Shown here piece after piece: positions 9,379-17,773 of a stretch of 64,000 bases of DNA. The notes below the pieces were generated by a model, which was not told where the DNA came from, ran no database searches, and saw only the letters and a program-made list of their open reading frames with translations. The stretch is taken from the NCBI RefSeq assembly GCF_003352185.1, contig NZ_CP029608.1, forward strand, positions 5,994,501-6,058,500. Direction: 5' to 3'. The position numbers and the translations under genes were made by a program. Every line of letters begins with the position of its first letter. The stretch's first letter is position 1. This DNA comes from Pseudomonas kribbensis. Lineage in GTDB: Bacteria > Pseudomonadota > Gammaproteobacteria > Pseudomonadales > Pseudomonadaceae.

Positions 9379-10359
9379 TTACTGGGCTTGGGTAACCGAG
9401 CTTTGGGCCACAGCGGCCGGTGGGGTCCAGATCACGTCCTTGATGCTCAACGGCTTGGGAATCAGCTTGAGCTGGTAGAAGGTGTCGGCGATTTTCTGTT
9501 GCGCGGCGACCACTTCCGGGGTCAGGAACAGCGCGCCGTAGCCCTGGCGTTTCACCGAAGTCAGGGTGATGTCTGCCGGCAGGCCGAGCAGCGGCGCGAC
9601 CTGTTGGGTCACGTCTTGCGGGTTGGCCTTGGACCACTCACCAACGGCGCGCACTTCTTCCACGAGGGTCTTGATCACCTCTGGATTTTTCTTTGCGTAG
9701 GGTTTGGTCGCCAGATAGAACTGGTGGTTGTCGACGATGCCTTTGCCGTCACGCAGGGTGTACGCTTGCAGTTGTTGCTCGGCGGCGGCCTGGTACGGGT
9801 CCCAGATGACCCAGGCGTCGACGCTGCCACGCTCGAACGCGGCGCGAGCATCGGCCGGCGGCAGGAATACGGTTTGAATGTCGGTGTACTTGAGGCCGGC
9901 GTCTTCCAGCGCACGCACCAGCAGGTAGTGGACGTTGGAGCCCTTGTTCAGAGCGACTTTCTTGCCCTTGAGATCCGCCACCGACTTGATCGGTGAGTCT
10001 TTCGGCACGAGGATCGCTTCGCTGTTCGGCGCCGGCGGCTCGTAGGCCACGTAGAGCAGATCGGCACCGGCTGCCTGGGCGAAGACCGGCGGGGTTTCAC
10101 CGGTGACGCCGAAGTCGATCGAGCCGACGTTCAGGCCTTCCAGCAGTTGCGGGCCGCCGGGGAATTCAGTCCATTGCACGTCGACGCCTTGGGCGGCGAG
10201 GCGTTTTTCCAGGGTGCCCTTGGCCTTGAGCAGCACCAGCGTGCCGTATTTCTGATAACCGATCCGAAGCGTCTCGGCCTGGGCTTGAGTGATGGCGCCG
10301 AAGGACACAGCCGCAGCAAACAGAGCGACCAGACCACGACGCAAAAATACAGTGCGCAT
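9379..10359 (-). CDS. ssuA: Aliphatic sulfonate periplasmic binding protein
   Basis: A 326-residue periplasmic receptor for sulfonates. The start at 10359 follows AAAAAGGAG; the longer frame lacks a ribosome site. A signal peptide spans about residues 1-28 (basic RR, hydrophobic core, ending TQAQA). The mature protein opens with [20 protein letters not shown] and has the [15 protein letters not shown] and [15 protein letters not shown] motifs of the SsuA/nitrate-taurine family. It lies 89 bases after ssuE in the ssuEADCBF order. Confidence 0.94.
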   Translation of the reverse strand: MRTVFLRRGLVALFAAAVSFGAITQAQAETLRIGYQKYGTLVLLKAKGTLEKRLAAQGVDVQWTEFPGGPQLLEGLNVGSIDFGVTGETPPVFAQAAGADLLYVAYEPPAPNSEAILVPKDSPIKSVADLKGKKVALNKGSNVHYLLVRALEDAGLKYTDIQTVFLPPADARAAFERGSVDAWVIWDPYQAAAEQQLQAYTLRDGKGIVDNHQFYLATKPYAKKNPEVIKTLVEEVRAVGEWSKANPQDVTQQVAPLLGLPADITLTSVKRQGYGALFLTPEVVAAQQKIADTFYQLKLIPKPLSIKDVIWTPPAAVAQSSVTQAQ

Positions 10360-10448
10360 AGCGCTCTCCTTTTTGCTGTTGGGTTTTGGCTGCACCTGCT
10401 TGCCCGTTGACGGGCGAGTAAGGCCAGTACTTCAAGTGTCGATGTGGC

Positions 10449-11042
10449 TCAAATGCTCCAGCGAGCACTCAACAAACGTTCATTCAACAGCCCCGGCTCC
10501 AGCGGCTTCGGCCGGCGGGCCATGGCGCTGACAAACTGGTCCAGCGCTTCATGCAGTCGCTGCTCCAGAGCCGGCGCCAGCTGCGCCGCAGCACTGCCCT
10601 CGCCGTAGGCGATCTGGCTGTCCTCGGCAAAAATCCCTTGCAGCATTTCCTGGGCCTTCAACGCCGACAGCACCGGCTTGAGGGCGTAATCGACCACCAG
10701 CATGTGGGCGATGCTGCCGCCCGTGGCCATCGGCAAGACAATCTTGTGGTTCAGGGCGCGTTCCGGCAGCAGATCGAGCAGGGTCTTCAGTGCACCGGAG
10801 AACGACGCCTTGTAGACCGGGGTGGCGATCAGCAAGCCATCGGCGTTTTCAATCTGTTGCAGCAGGTCGAGCACCTTCGGGCTGTCGAAGCGGGCGTGGA
10901 GCAGGTCTTCGGCCGGAAAGTCCCGCACCTGATAACTCACCACTTCCACCCCTTGCTGCTGCAACCAGCGTTGCGAGCGCTCCAGCAACACCCCGGAACG
11001 GGAGCGTTGACTGGGACTGCCACCGAGTGAGACGACCAGCAT
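10449..11042 (-). CDS. ssuE: NAD(P)H-dependent FMN reductase for SsuD
   Basis: A 197-residue flavodoxin-fold reductase that supplies FMNH2 to the monooxygenase SsuD. It starts [17 protein letters not shown], the phosphate-binding loop of the NADPH-dependent FMN reductase family, and contains [27 protein letters not shown], the flavin-contact helix. It is the first gene of the ssu operon, so its upstream region (11043-11192) should carry the sulfate-starvation promoter. Confidence 0.94.
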   Translation of the reverse strand: MLVVSLGGSPSQRSRSGVLLERSQRWLQQQGVEVVSYQVRDFPAEDLLHARFDSPKVLDLLQQIENADGLLIATPVYKASFSGALKTLLDLLPERALNHKIVLPMATGGSIAHMLVVDYALKPVLSALKAQEMLQGIFAEDSQIAYGEGSAAAQLAPALEQRLHEALDQFVSAMARRPKPLEPGLLNERLLSARWSI

Positions 11043-11140
11043 TCAGATGATTCCTTGCGTGTTTCTGGCGATTCGCGGTTTGCGATCTCGCTTCAATGAG
11101 AGTGACCTTATCAGCTGATTCATATATCTATAAATCATAT

Positions 11141-11164
11141 TTATTCATTTGGTTATTCTTTATA
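11141..11164. promoter_or_regulatory. AT-rich motif in the ssu promoter region, candidate CysB site
   Basis: The 11111-11180 stretch is strikingly AT-rich in GC-rich surroundings. It holds TTATTCATT (11141-11149) and TTATTCTTTATA (11153-11164). The same words occur upstream of lsfA and tauA in this window. All three are sulfate-starvation type genes, which in Pseudomonas are under the LysR-type regulator CysB; binding here is inference. Confidence 0.4.
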
Positions 11165-11192
11165 GAGATATACGTTTCACTTTCCTCCGGGC

Positions 11193-11219
11193 AAAAAAAC
11201 AGGCCGTCAAAACGGCCTG
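11193..11219 (-). terminator. Rho-independent terminator after lsfA
   Basis: Read leftwards, a 7-bp stem AGGCCGT/ACGGCCT with a 4-base loop is followed by seven T. It ends the lsfA transcript before the ssu promoter. Confidence 0.85.
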
Positions 11220-11272
11220 AAACCCTGCATCGTGGTTACAAACTGAAGGCGCGCGGAGCATTCACCGCCGCC

Positions 11273-11334
11273 ATCGCCAGCAGGCTGGCTCCCACATTGG
11301 AACGCGCCCTTGTGGGAGCCAGCCTGCTGGCGAT
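11273..11334. repeat. REP-type inverted repeat, copy 1
   Basis: Two 24-base arms that are exact reverse complements (11273-11296 and 11311-11334) around a 14-base loop. The core, GCTCCCACA/TGTGGGAGC, is shared with the copies at 14959, 19152 and 31244. This copy has CCAGCAGGCTGG where the others have CGAGCAGGCTCG. It lies just after the lsfA stop and could protect the transcript 3' end. Confidence 0.9.
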
Positions 11335-11340
11335 TGGACT

Positions 11341-11979
11341 TTATTTGTTCGGCTGTGGCGTCAGGCGCAGGTACGGCTTCACCGCGCGGTAGCCCTTCGG
11401 AAAGCGTTGCTTGATTTCGTCTTCATCCTTGAGCGACGGCACGATCACCACCTCTTCACCGTCCTGCCAGTTGGCCGGGGTGGCCACCTTGTAGTTGTCG
11501 GTGAGCTGCAGCGAGTCGATCACCCGCAGAATCTCGTGAAAGTTGCGCCCGGTGCTCGCCGGGTAGGTGATGGTCAGGCGGATCTTCTTGTTCGGATCGA
11601 TCACGAACAGTGAGCGCACAGTCAGGGTATCGCTGGCGTTCGGGTGGATCAGGTCGTAAAGATCGGACACCTTGCGATCGGCATCGGCCAGGATCGGGAA
11701 ATTGACGATGGTGTTCTGGGTTTCGTTGATGTCTTCGATCCACTTGTGGTGCGAATCCACCGGATCGACCGACAGCGCGATGGCTTTCACGCCGCGTTTG
11801 GTGAACTCATCCTTGAGCTTGGCGGTGAAGCCCAGCTCGGTGGTGCAGACCGGAGTGAAGTCCGCCGGATGGGAAAACAGCACGCCCCAGCTATTGCCGA
11901 GCCACTCGTGGAAACGAATCTTGCCGGCGCTGGAATCCTGTTCGAAATCGGGGGCGATATCGCCGAGTCTGAGGCTCAT
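11341..11979 (-). CDS. lsfA: 1-Cys peroxiredoxin, Prx6 type
   Basis: A 212-residue thiol peroxidase that reduces hydrogen peroxide and organic peroxides. The peroxidatic Cys45 lies in HPADFTPVCTTE. It is the only cysteine in the protein, which marks a 1-Cys enzyme needing an external reductant. The long C-terminal domain (after about 160) is that of Prx6. In P. putida LsfA is induced by sulfate starvation, and the location beside the ssu operon fits. An AAAAAGAATAAATAA motif lies 60 bases upstream. Confidence 0.92.
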   Translation of the reverse strand: MSLRLGDIAPDFEQDSSAGKIRFHEWLGNSWGVLFSHPADFTPVCTTELGFTAKLKDEFTKRGVKAIALSVDPVDSHHKWIEDINETQNTIVNFPILADADRKVSDLYDLIHPNASDTLTVRSLFVIDPNKKIRLTITYPASTGRNFHEILRVIDSLQLTDNYKVATPANWQDGEEVVIVPSLKDEDEIKQRFPKGYRAVKPYLRLTPQPNK

Positions 11980-12038
11980 GGTGCTGCTCCTGATGAGTTG
12001 TTGGAGACCTCAACTGTAGCTCGCAATTTGCCATTCAG

Positions 12039-12053
12039 AAAAAGAATAAATAA
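12039..12053. promoter_or_regulatory. AT-rich motif upstream of lsfA, candidate CysB site
   Basis: AAAAAGAATAAATAA stands about 60-74 bases before the lsfA start, followed by an AT-rich ACTAGATATCTAGATCA stretch that contains a perfect CTAGATATCTAG palindrome. Read on the lsfA strand the first motif gives TTATTTATTCTTTTT, matching 14 of 15 bases of the element in front of tauA at 13790-13804. Confidence 0.45.
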
Positions 12054-12212
12054 CTAGATATCTAGATCATTTACGAATATTAAACTTCTGTTCACTGGAC
12101 GCTCGCCGGCAACGCGCCGAACATCGGCCCCAAGGTTCGAGAAGGCCTTGAGTTGCTGTAAAGAGGGAAATGTCGGGAAAGGTCTACGGGGGTGGGCCTG
12201 ACCCGAAAACAC

Positions 12213-12251
12213 AAAAGCCCCGTCCGGCGCGATGCCGGACGGGGCTTTTTT
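12213..12251. terminator. Strong bidirectional terminator after the OprD-family porin gene
   Basis: A perfect 16-bp stem beginning AAAAGCCCCGTCCGGC with a 5-base loop (GCGAT), with T-runs readable in both directions. It lies 22 bases past the porin stop. Confidence 0.93.
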
Positions 12252-12272
12252 ACGTCGGTTGCTCGAGCGCTA

Positions 12273-13598
12273 TTACAGCAGCGGGATCGAGTAGCTGACG
12301 ATCAGGCGGTTTTCGTCCTGGGAACGAGTGTTCGCCAGGTCGGTGCGCCACATGGCGTTCTTCCAGGCAACGCCGAGGTTCTTCAGCGGGCCTTCCGGAA
12401 TCACGTAACCAACGGTCAGGTCACGTTCCCACTCGGTTTTTTCGCCCAGCGGAGTGTCGATGTTATCGCCACGCAGGTAGATCACACCGGCGGTCAGGCC
12501 AGGTACGCCGACCTTGGCGAAGTCATAGGCGTAGCGAGCCTGCCAGGTACGCTCACCGGCACGACCGAACTTCTGGATCTGCATGTCGGTGATGGTGCTG
12601 TTGGACGAACCGTCACCCTGGTTCAGCCAAGGGAAGTCGCTGTCGCCCTTGGTGTACTGGTAGCCGGCGCCGAAGGTGTGACCTTCAACCGAGTACAGTG
12701 CCAGGTAGCTGTACAGATCGTTGTCGACCTTGCCCTTGACGGTGTTGCCGCCGTAGTAGCCGCTGGTGAAGTACGCAGGCGTGTCGCCGTTGTTGCCGTT
12801 GTCACGGCTGCGGTAGTAGCGCAGGTCGCTTTTCAGTACGCCTGGACCGATGGCCCAGTTGTGTACCAGACCCAGGAAGTTCTGCGAGTAGAACTCTTTC
12901 AGCTCGCCGTAGTAGTACGAGGCGGTCAGGTCCTTGGTCAGCTTGTAGTCAGCACCGGCGTAGTAGAACTTGTTGCTGAACACGCCCTTGTCGTAGTTCG
13001 AACCGGCGTTCGCACCAGCGATCGACAGGTTTTCGTCGTTGCTGGAGTTACGGCCCTTGGCGGATTCGATCTGACCGGCAGTCAGGGTCAGGTCCTTGAT
13101 TTCGTTGGACTTCAGCTCGCCACCGGTGAAGGTTTGTGGCAGCAGACGACCATCGTTGTACTTGATGACCGGGTTGTTCGGCATCAGGGTACCGATCTTC
13201 AGCTCGGTCTGGGAGATCTTGACCTTACCGGTCAGGCCCAGGCTGGCGAAGTCATGCACGGCACGGTTGCCATCGCTCGGGAAAATGGTGCCGCCGGAAG
13301 CGCTACCCGACGAGTTGCCGCTCTTGTCCGGGCTGGAATCCAGACGCAGACCGTACAGGCCGATGGCGTCAACGCCGAACTGGACGGTGCCCTGGGTGTA
13401 ACCCGAGATGAAACGCAGATCGAAGCCTTGGCCCCACTCTTCGTTCTTGTTCGGGCCAGTGCCATCGCGGTTGTCAGTGTTGATGTAGAAGTTACGCAGC
13501 CCCAGTGTGGCCTTGCTGTCTTCGATGAAACCGGCTGCGCCTGCCTGCTGCGCAATAACCCCTACCGCCACGGCCAGAGCCAGGGTGGACTTGTTCAT
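12273..13598 (-). CDS. OprD-family outer-membrane porin
   Basis: A 441-residue outer-membrane channel of the OprD/OpdP family, which passes small charged solutes. A signal peptide (MNKSTLALAVAVGVIAQQAGA) leads into FIEDSKATLGLRNFYINTDNRD, the usual OprD start. The rest alternates beta strands and loops, e.g. FHYFSGY-like turns (TPAYFTSGYYGGNTVKG) and ends RLIVSYSIPLL. The substrate cannot be read from sequence. It is divergent from the taurine-type binding protein gene and shares a 368-base promoter region with it, so a role in sulfonate or sulfate-ester passage is possible but unproven. Confidence 0.92.
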   Translation of the reverse strand: MNKSTLALAVAVGVIAQQAGAAGFIEDSKATLGLRNFYINTDNRDGTGPNKNEEWGQGFDLRFISGYTQGTVQFGVDAIGLYGLRLDSSPDKSGNSSGSASGGTIFPSDGNRAVHDFASLGLTGKVKISQTELKIGTLMPNNPVIKYNDGRLLPQTFTGGELKSNEIKDLTLTAGQIESAKGRNSSNDENLSIAGANAGSNYDKGVFSNKFYYAGADYKLTKDLTASYYYGELKEFYSQNFLGLVHNWAIGPGVLKSDLRYYRSRDNGNNGDTPAYFTSGYYGGNTVKGKVDNDLYSYLALYSVEGHTFGAGYQYTKGDSDFPWLNQGDGSSNSTITDMQIQKFGRAGERTWQARYAYDFAKVGVPGLTAGVIYLRGDNIDTPLGEKTEWERDLTVGYVIPEGPLKNLGVAWKNAMWRTDLANTRSQDENRLIVSYSIPLL

Positions 13599-13966
13599 GT
13601 ATAGCTCCTCTCGTTTCTAATTCTTGTGTTCCTGGTCCGGAGTCTGATGCCCCTGGATCCTAAGATGCGCGATTAGCGCCAGACCGTGACTGACAAGTCA
13701 ATCTTAACCTTGTGCGTCTACGACCAAGGTCTAATCGCAGTTATTTGGTCCTTGCAGGGTAAAGACTTCCAGATAAACCCAAAAAGAATTTATTCATTCT
13801 TTTTCATACCATTCAGGAATATGGCTGGATAGTGGCCATCTGTACCGGGATACAGCGTATCGGCGCCTAAGCTCATTCCTAAATGGTATTTATTAGCCTT
13901 TTTTTAGATCGTTTAGCTTTGGCGAAACCCCGATTCGTCAAACCCTATCGAAAAGGCGACGCCATC
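13599..13966. promoter_or_regulatory. Divergent promoter region, porin and tauA, with a palindrome
   Basis: This 368-base gap has no gene. It contains the perfect palindrome AAAAAGAAT (13781-13789), TTATTC spacer, ATTCTTTTT (13796-13804), typical in form of a LysR-type regulator site. Further AT-rich stretches lie near 13880-13915 before tauA. The palindrome half TTATTCATTCTTTTT resembles the element upstream of lsfA, and the words TTATTCATT and TTATTCTTT recur before ssuE. Confidence 0.5.
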
Positions 13967-14953
13967 ATGGCCAAACGTGCACTATCTAGTCAATTTGTTA
14001 CAGTTTGTGTGTCAGCGCTGATTTCTTTTTCTGTCCATGCTTCCAGCCTCACTGTCGGCTACCAGACCGGCATCGATCCAAGCAAAGTCCCCCAGGCCGA
14101 CGGCGTTTACGAGAAGACCATAGGCGAGAAAATCGACTGGCGCCGTTTCAACAGCGGCCCGGAAGTAGTGACAGCCATCGCCTCCGGTGACGTACAGATC
14201 GGCAACCTCGGCTCCAGCCCGCTGGCGGCCGCCGCTTCGCGCAACCTGCCGATTGTCGCCTTCATCGTTTCGGCACAGATCAATGCCGCCGAAGCACTGG
14301 TGGTGCGCAACGGCAGTGGTATCGACAAACCCGAGGATCTGGTGGGCAAGACCATCGCCACACCCTTCGTCTCCACCTCCCACTACAGCCTGCTCGGCGC
14401 GCTCAAGCACTGGGGCCTGGACACCTCGAAAGTCAAAGTGGTGAACCTGCAACCCGCAGAAATCGCGGCGGCCTGGAAACGCGGAGACATCGACGGCGCC
14501 TTTGTCTGGTCGCCGGCACTGGGTGAAATCCGCAAGACCGGCAAGACCCTGACCGATGCGGCCCAGGTCGCTCAGTGGGGGGCGCCGACGTTCGAAGTCT
14601 GGGTCGCGCGCAAGGACTTTGCCGAGAAGCATCCGGAGGTCGTGGCCAAATTCGCCAAGGTGACTCTGGACTCGTTCGCCGATTACGCCGCCCATAAAGA
14701 CAGCTGGACCGCCGACTCGGTGCCGGTGCATAAAATCGCCAAACTGACCGGTGCCAACGCCGCCGACGTCCCGGAATTGCTCGCAGGTTCGGCCTTCCCG
14801 GACGCCAAGGCACAACAGACCACGGCGCTGCTGGACGGCGGCACGGCGAAAGCGATTGGCGAGACGGCAAAATTTTTGAAGGAACAAGGCAAGGTCGAAA
14901 GCGTACTGCCCGACTACTCGCCTTATGTCAGTGCGAAGTTTGTAACCGAATAA
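13967..14953 (+). CDS. tauA: Taurine-type ABC transporter periplasmic binding protein
   Basis: A 328-residue periplasmic receptor with strong likeness to E. coli TauA: LTVGYQTGIDPSKVPQADG, IASGDVQIGNLGSSPLAAAA, PFVSTSHYSLLGALKHWG, AAWKRGDIDGAFVWSPALG and WGAPTFEVWVARKDFAEKHPEVV. A signal peptide of about 26 residues ends near VHAS. I start it at 13967 (MAKRALSS) after AAAAGGCGAC. No tauB, tauC or tauD gene follows; an REP element and the oppositely oriented argA come next, so this is a lone receptor that must use a permease encoded elsewhere. Confidence 0.88.
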   Translation: MAKRALSSQFVTVCVSALISFSVHASSLTVGYQTGIDPSKVPQADGVYEKTIGEKIDWRRFNSGPEVVTAIASGDVQIGNLGSSPLAAAASRNLPIVAFIVSAQINAAEALVVRNGSGIDKPEDLVGKTIATPFVSTSHYSLLGALKHWGLDTSKVKVVNLQPAEIAAAWKRGDIDGAFVWSPALGEIRKTGKTLTDAAQVAQWGAPTFEVWVARKDFAEKHPEVVAKFAKVTLDSFADYAAHKDSWTADSVPVHKIAKLTGANAADVPELLAGSAFPDAKAQQTTALLDGGTAKAIGETAKFLKEQGKVESVLPDYSPYVSAKFVTE

Positions 14954-14958
14954 ACGCT

Positions 14959-15022
14959 ATCGCGAGCAGGCTCGCTCCCACACAGGCTCACTGAACCATG
15001 TGGGAGCGAGCCTGCTCGCGAT
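14959..15022. repeat. REP-type inverted repeat, copy 2
   Basis: Perfect 24-base arms (14959-14982 and 14999-15022) of the ATCGCGAGCAGGCTCGCTCC type around a 16-base spacer. It sits between the convergent tauA and argA genes, where it may serve both 3' ends. Confidence 0.92.
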
Positions 15023-15034
15023 GAGGGCGTCACA

Positions 15035-16333
15035 TCACAGGGACTTCTCGAAGATCTTCGAATTGCGCTGATAGTTATAGAGAGAAGCCCGGGCCGCCGG
15101 CAGGCGCTCGACGCTGCTCGGCTCGAACCCACGCTCGCGGAACCAGTGGGCGGTGCGGGTGGTGAGGACGAACAGCGTCTTCAGGCCCTGCGCCCGGGCA
15201 CGGGTCTCGATGCGCTCGAGCAACTCGTCACCGCGACCACCATGGCGGTATTCCGGATTCACCGCCAGGCACGCCAGTTCACCGGCATCCGAATCGGCAA
15301 TCTGATACAGCGCCGCACAGGCGATGATCATCCCTTCGCGCTCGACCACGCTGAACTGCTCGATCTCGCGCTCCAGCACTTCACGGGAACGACGCACCAG
15401 AATCCCCTGTTCTTCCAGAGGACTGATCAGATCGAGCAGACCACCGACGTCTTCAATCGCCGCCTCGCGCACCAGTTCGAACTGTTCCTGGGCCACCAGC
15501 GTACCGCCACCGTCGCGGGTGAACAGTTCGGTCAGCAGCGCGCCGTCCTCGGCATAACTGACGATATGGCTACGCGCCACGCCGCCACGGCAGGCTTCGG
15601 CGGCGGCATCCAGCAATTCCGCCTGATAGTTGCTGCCCAGGCGCTGCAAGTGCGCCGGCACCTGTTGCGGCCGCAGCTCGCGCACCAGTTTGCCGTTTTC
15701 GTCGATCAGACCGAGGTCGGCACCGAACAGCAGCAGCTTGTCGGCACCCAGATCGATGGCGGCGCGGGTGGCGACGTCTTCGCAGGCCAGGTTGAAGATT
15801 TCACCGGTCGGCGAGTAACCCAGCGGCGACAGCAGCACAATGGAGCGCTCGTCGAGCAGGCGGTTGATGCCCTTGCGGTCGACCCGGCGCACTTCGCCGG
15901 TGTGGTGATAGTCGACACCTTCCAGCACGCCGATCGGCCGCGCGGTCACCAGGTTGCCGCTGGCCACCCGCAGGCGTGAGCCCTGCATCGGCGACGAGGC
16001 CATGTCCATCGACAGCCGCGCTTCGATGGCGATTCGCAGTTGACCGACCGCGTCGATCACGCACTCAAGGGTTGCGGCATCGGTGATGCGCATGCCGTGG
16101 TGGTAATGCGGGGTCAGGCCGCGCGCGGCGAGACGGGTTTCAATCTGTGGACGGGAACCGTGCACCAGCACCAGTCGCACGCCAAGACTGTGCAGCAGCA
16201 CGATGTCATGGACGATGTTGCCGAAATTCGGATGCTCCACGCCGTCGCCGGGCAGCATGACAACGAAGGTGCAGTCGCGGTGGGCATTGATATAAGGAGA
16301 CGCGTGACGAAGCCAATTGACGTATTCGGGCAT
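15035..16333 (-). CDS. argA: N-acetylglutamate synthase
   Basis: A 432-residue enzyme that acetylates glutamate with acetyl-CoA, the first step of arginine synthesis. Residues about 20-285 are an amino-acid kinase-type domain (LVLVHGSRPQIETRLAARG) that normally binds the inhibitor arginine. Residues about 290-432 are a GNAT acetyltransferase domain with LACLAVNPEYRHGGRGDELLERIE as acetyl-CoA loop. The C-terminal RASLYNYQRNSKIFEKSL is conserved in ArgA. It lies 135 bases downstream of argE on the same strand. Confidence 0.95.
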   Translation of the reverse strand: MPEYVNWLRHASPYINAHRDCTFVVMLPGDGVEHPNFGNIVHDIVLLHSLGVRLVLVHGSRPQIETRLAARGLTPHYHHGMRITDAATLECVIDAVGQLRIAIEARLSMDMASSPMQGSRLRVASGNLVTARPIGVLEGVDYHHTGEVRRVDRKGINRLLDERSIVLLSPLGYSPTGEIFNLACEDVATRAAIDLGADKLLLFGADLGLIDENGKLVRELRPQQVPAHLQRLGSNYQAELLDAAAEACRGGVARSHIVSYAEDGALLTELFTRDGGGTLVAQEQFELVREAAIEDVGGLLDLISPLEEQGILVRRSREVLEREIEQFSVVEREGMIIACAALYQIADSDAGELACLAVNPEYRHGGRGDELLERIETRARAQGLKTLFVLTTRTAHWFRERGFEPSSVERLPAARASLYNYQRNSKIFEKSL

Positions 16334-16468
16334 GAACCTGGGCCTGTAATAAATAGCAGCCGGAAAAAGGGCGAAACGGAAAACGCACAGCGGGCTGATG
16401 GTTATCGTCGGAACAGGCTTGGCGACACGCGCGCTCTCCTCATGAATACGGGTTGGCAGGACGGCAAT

Positions 16469-17617
16469 TTATACAGCTTTGAGACAGTAATGTTCGATCA
16501 ACTGCCGCAATAGATGCACGGTAGGCTGCAAACGTGACATTTCAAGGTACTCGTCCGGCTGGTGGGCGCAGGCGATGTCGCCGGGACCGAGCACGATGGT
16601 TTCGCAGCCAAGGCGCTGAAGATAAGGCGCTTCGGTGCCGAACGCTACCGCTTCGGCCGCATGGCCGGTGAGTTTTTCGGCGATTCGCACCAGCTCGGCG
16701 TCCTCGGACTGCTCGAACGGCGGCACCTCGGGGAACAGCGGCGCGTAATCGATCTTCACCTGATGCCGCTCGGCGACCGGGTTGAGCTTGCGCAGGATCT
16801 CGGCTCGCAGCACCTTCGGGTCCATCCCCGGCAACGGCCGCAGATCGAACTCCAGCGAACACTGGCCACAGATGCGATTGGGGTTGTCGCCTCCATGGAT
16901 GCAGCCGAAATTCATGGTCGGCTGCGGCACACTGAACTGCGGGTTGTTGAATTCGCGTTGCCACAGCAGACGCAGACCACGCAGTTCGCCGATGGCGTCG
17001 TGCATGGCTTCGAGAGCGCTGTGCCCCAGGCGCGGATCCGACGAATGGCCGCTCTGCCCGAGGATATCGATGCGCTCCATCATGATGCCCTTGTGCATGC
17101 GGATCGGCTTGAGCCCGGTCGGCTCGCCGATCACCGCCGCCCGGCCCAGCGGCTGACCTGCTTCGGCCAGCGCCCGGGCACCGGACATCGAGCTTTCTTC
17201 ATCGCAGGTGGCGAGGATCAGCAGCGGTTGCTTGAACGGCTGGTCGAGCAGCGGTTGCACGGCTTCGATGATCAGGGCGAAAAAGCCCTTCATGTCGCAA
17301 CTGCCGAGGCCGACCCAGCGGCCGTCGACTTCGGTGAGTTTCAGCGGGTCGGTTTTCCACAATGCATCGTCGTAGGGCACCGTGTCGCTGTGCCCGGCCA
17401 GTACCAGCCCGCCGGGACCGCTGCCGAAACTGGCGAGCAGGTTGAACTTGCCGGGACTGACCTGCTGGATGTCGCAACTGAAGCCCAGATCTCCCAGCCA
17501 TCCGGCGAGCAGGTCGATCACCGCCCGGTTGGATTGATCCAGGTTCGGTTGGGTGCAACTGACCGACGGCACGGCGATCAGTGCAGCGAACTGGTCTTGC
17601 ATGGATGGCAAAGGCAT
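16469..17617 (-). CDS. argE: Acetylornithine deacetylase
   Basis: A 382-residue M20-family metallohydrolase that frees ornithine from N-acetylornithine. The zinc ligands and catalytic residues are visible: His76 and Asp78 (LAGHSDTVPYD), Asp108 (GSCDMKG), Glu140/Glu141 (TCDEESSMSG). A dimerisation domain follows. The start at 17617 has GGAG eight bases upstream; an in-frame TTG at 17629 is less likely, and an ATG at 17602 also possible. Pseudomonas can also recycle the acetyl group through ArgJ, so ArgE may be partly redundant. The order argE then argA is shared with other pseudomonads. Confidence 0.9.
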   Translation of the reverse strand: MPLPSMQDQFAALIAVPSVSCTQPNLDQSNRAVIDLLAGWLGDLGFSCDIQQVSPGKFNLLASFGSGPGGLVLAGHSDTVPYDDALWKTDPLKLTEVDGRWVGLGSCDMKGFFALIIEAVQPLLDQPFKQPLLILATCDEESSMSGARALAEAGQPLGRAAVIGEPTGLKPIRMHKGIMMERIDILGQSGHSSDPRLGHSALEAMHDAIGELRGLRLLWQREFNNPQFSVPQPTMNFGCIHGGDNPNRICGQCSLEFDLRPLPGMDPKVLRAEILRKLNPVAERHQVKIDYAPLFPEVPPFEQSEDAELVRIAEKLTGHAAEAVAFGTEAPYLQRLGCETIVLGPGDIACAHQPDEYLEMSRLQPTVHLLRQLIEHYCLKAV

Positions 17618-17773
17618 CGCTGACTCCAACTCCCGGATTGAAGTCCATCATAGAACCATCCGGCGCCGAGAATAAACCGCCGCAAAGCGTAGGAAGGTTC
17701 AGTCCTGTACACTGCACGACCTTGGCAGCCACACATTCCCCCGGCTGCGCTCCCGATCCTGGATTTTCCGGCC

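Noticed and set aside
7773..9395. A 540-codon open frame opposite ssuC and ssuD
   Set aside because: His/Gln/Arg-rich translation typical of antisense frames; the sense genes have full family motifs.
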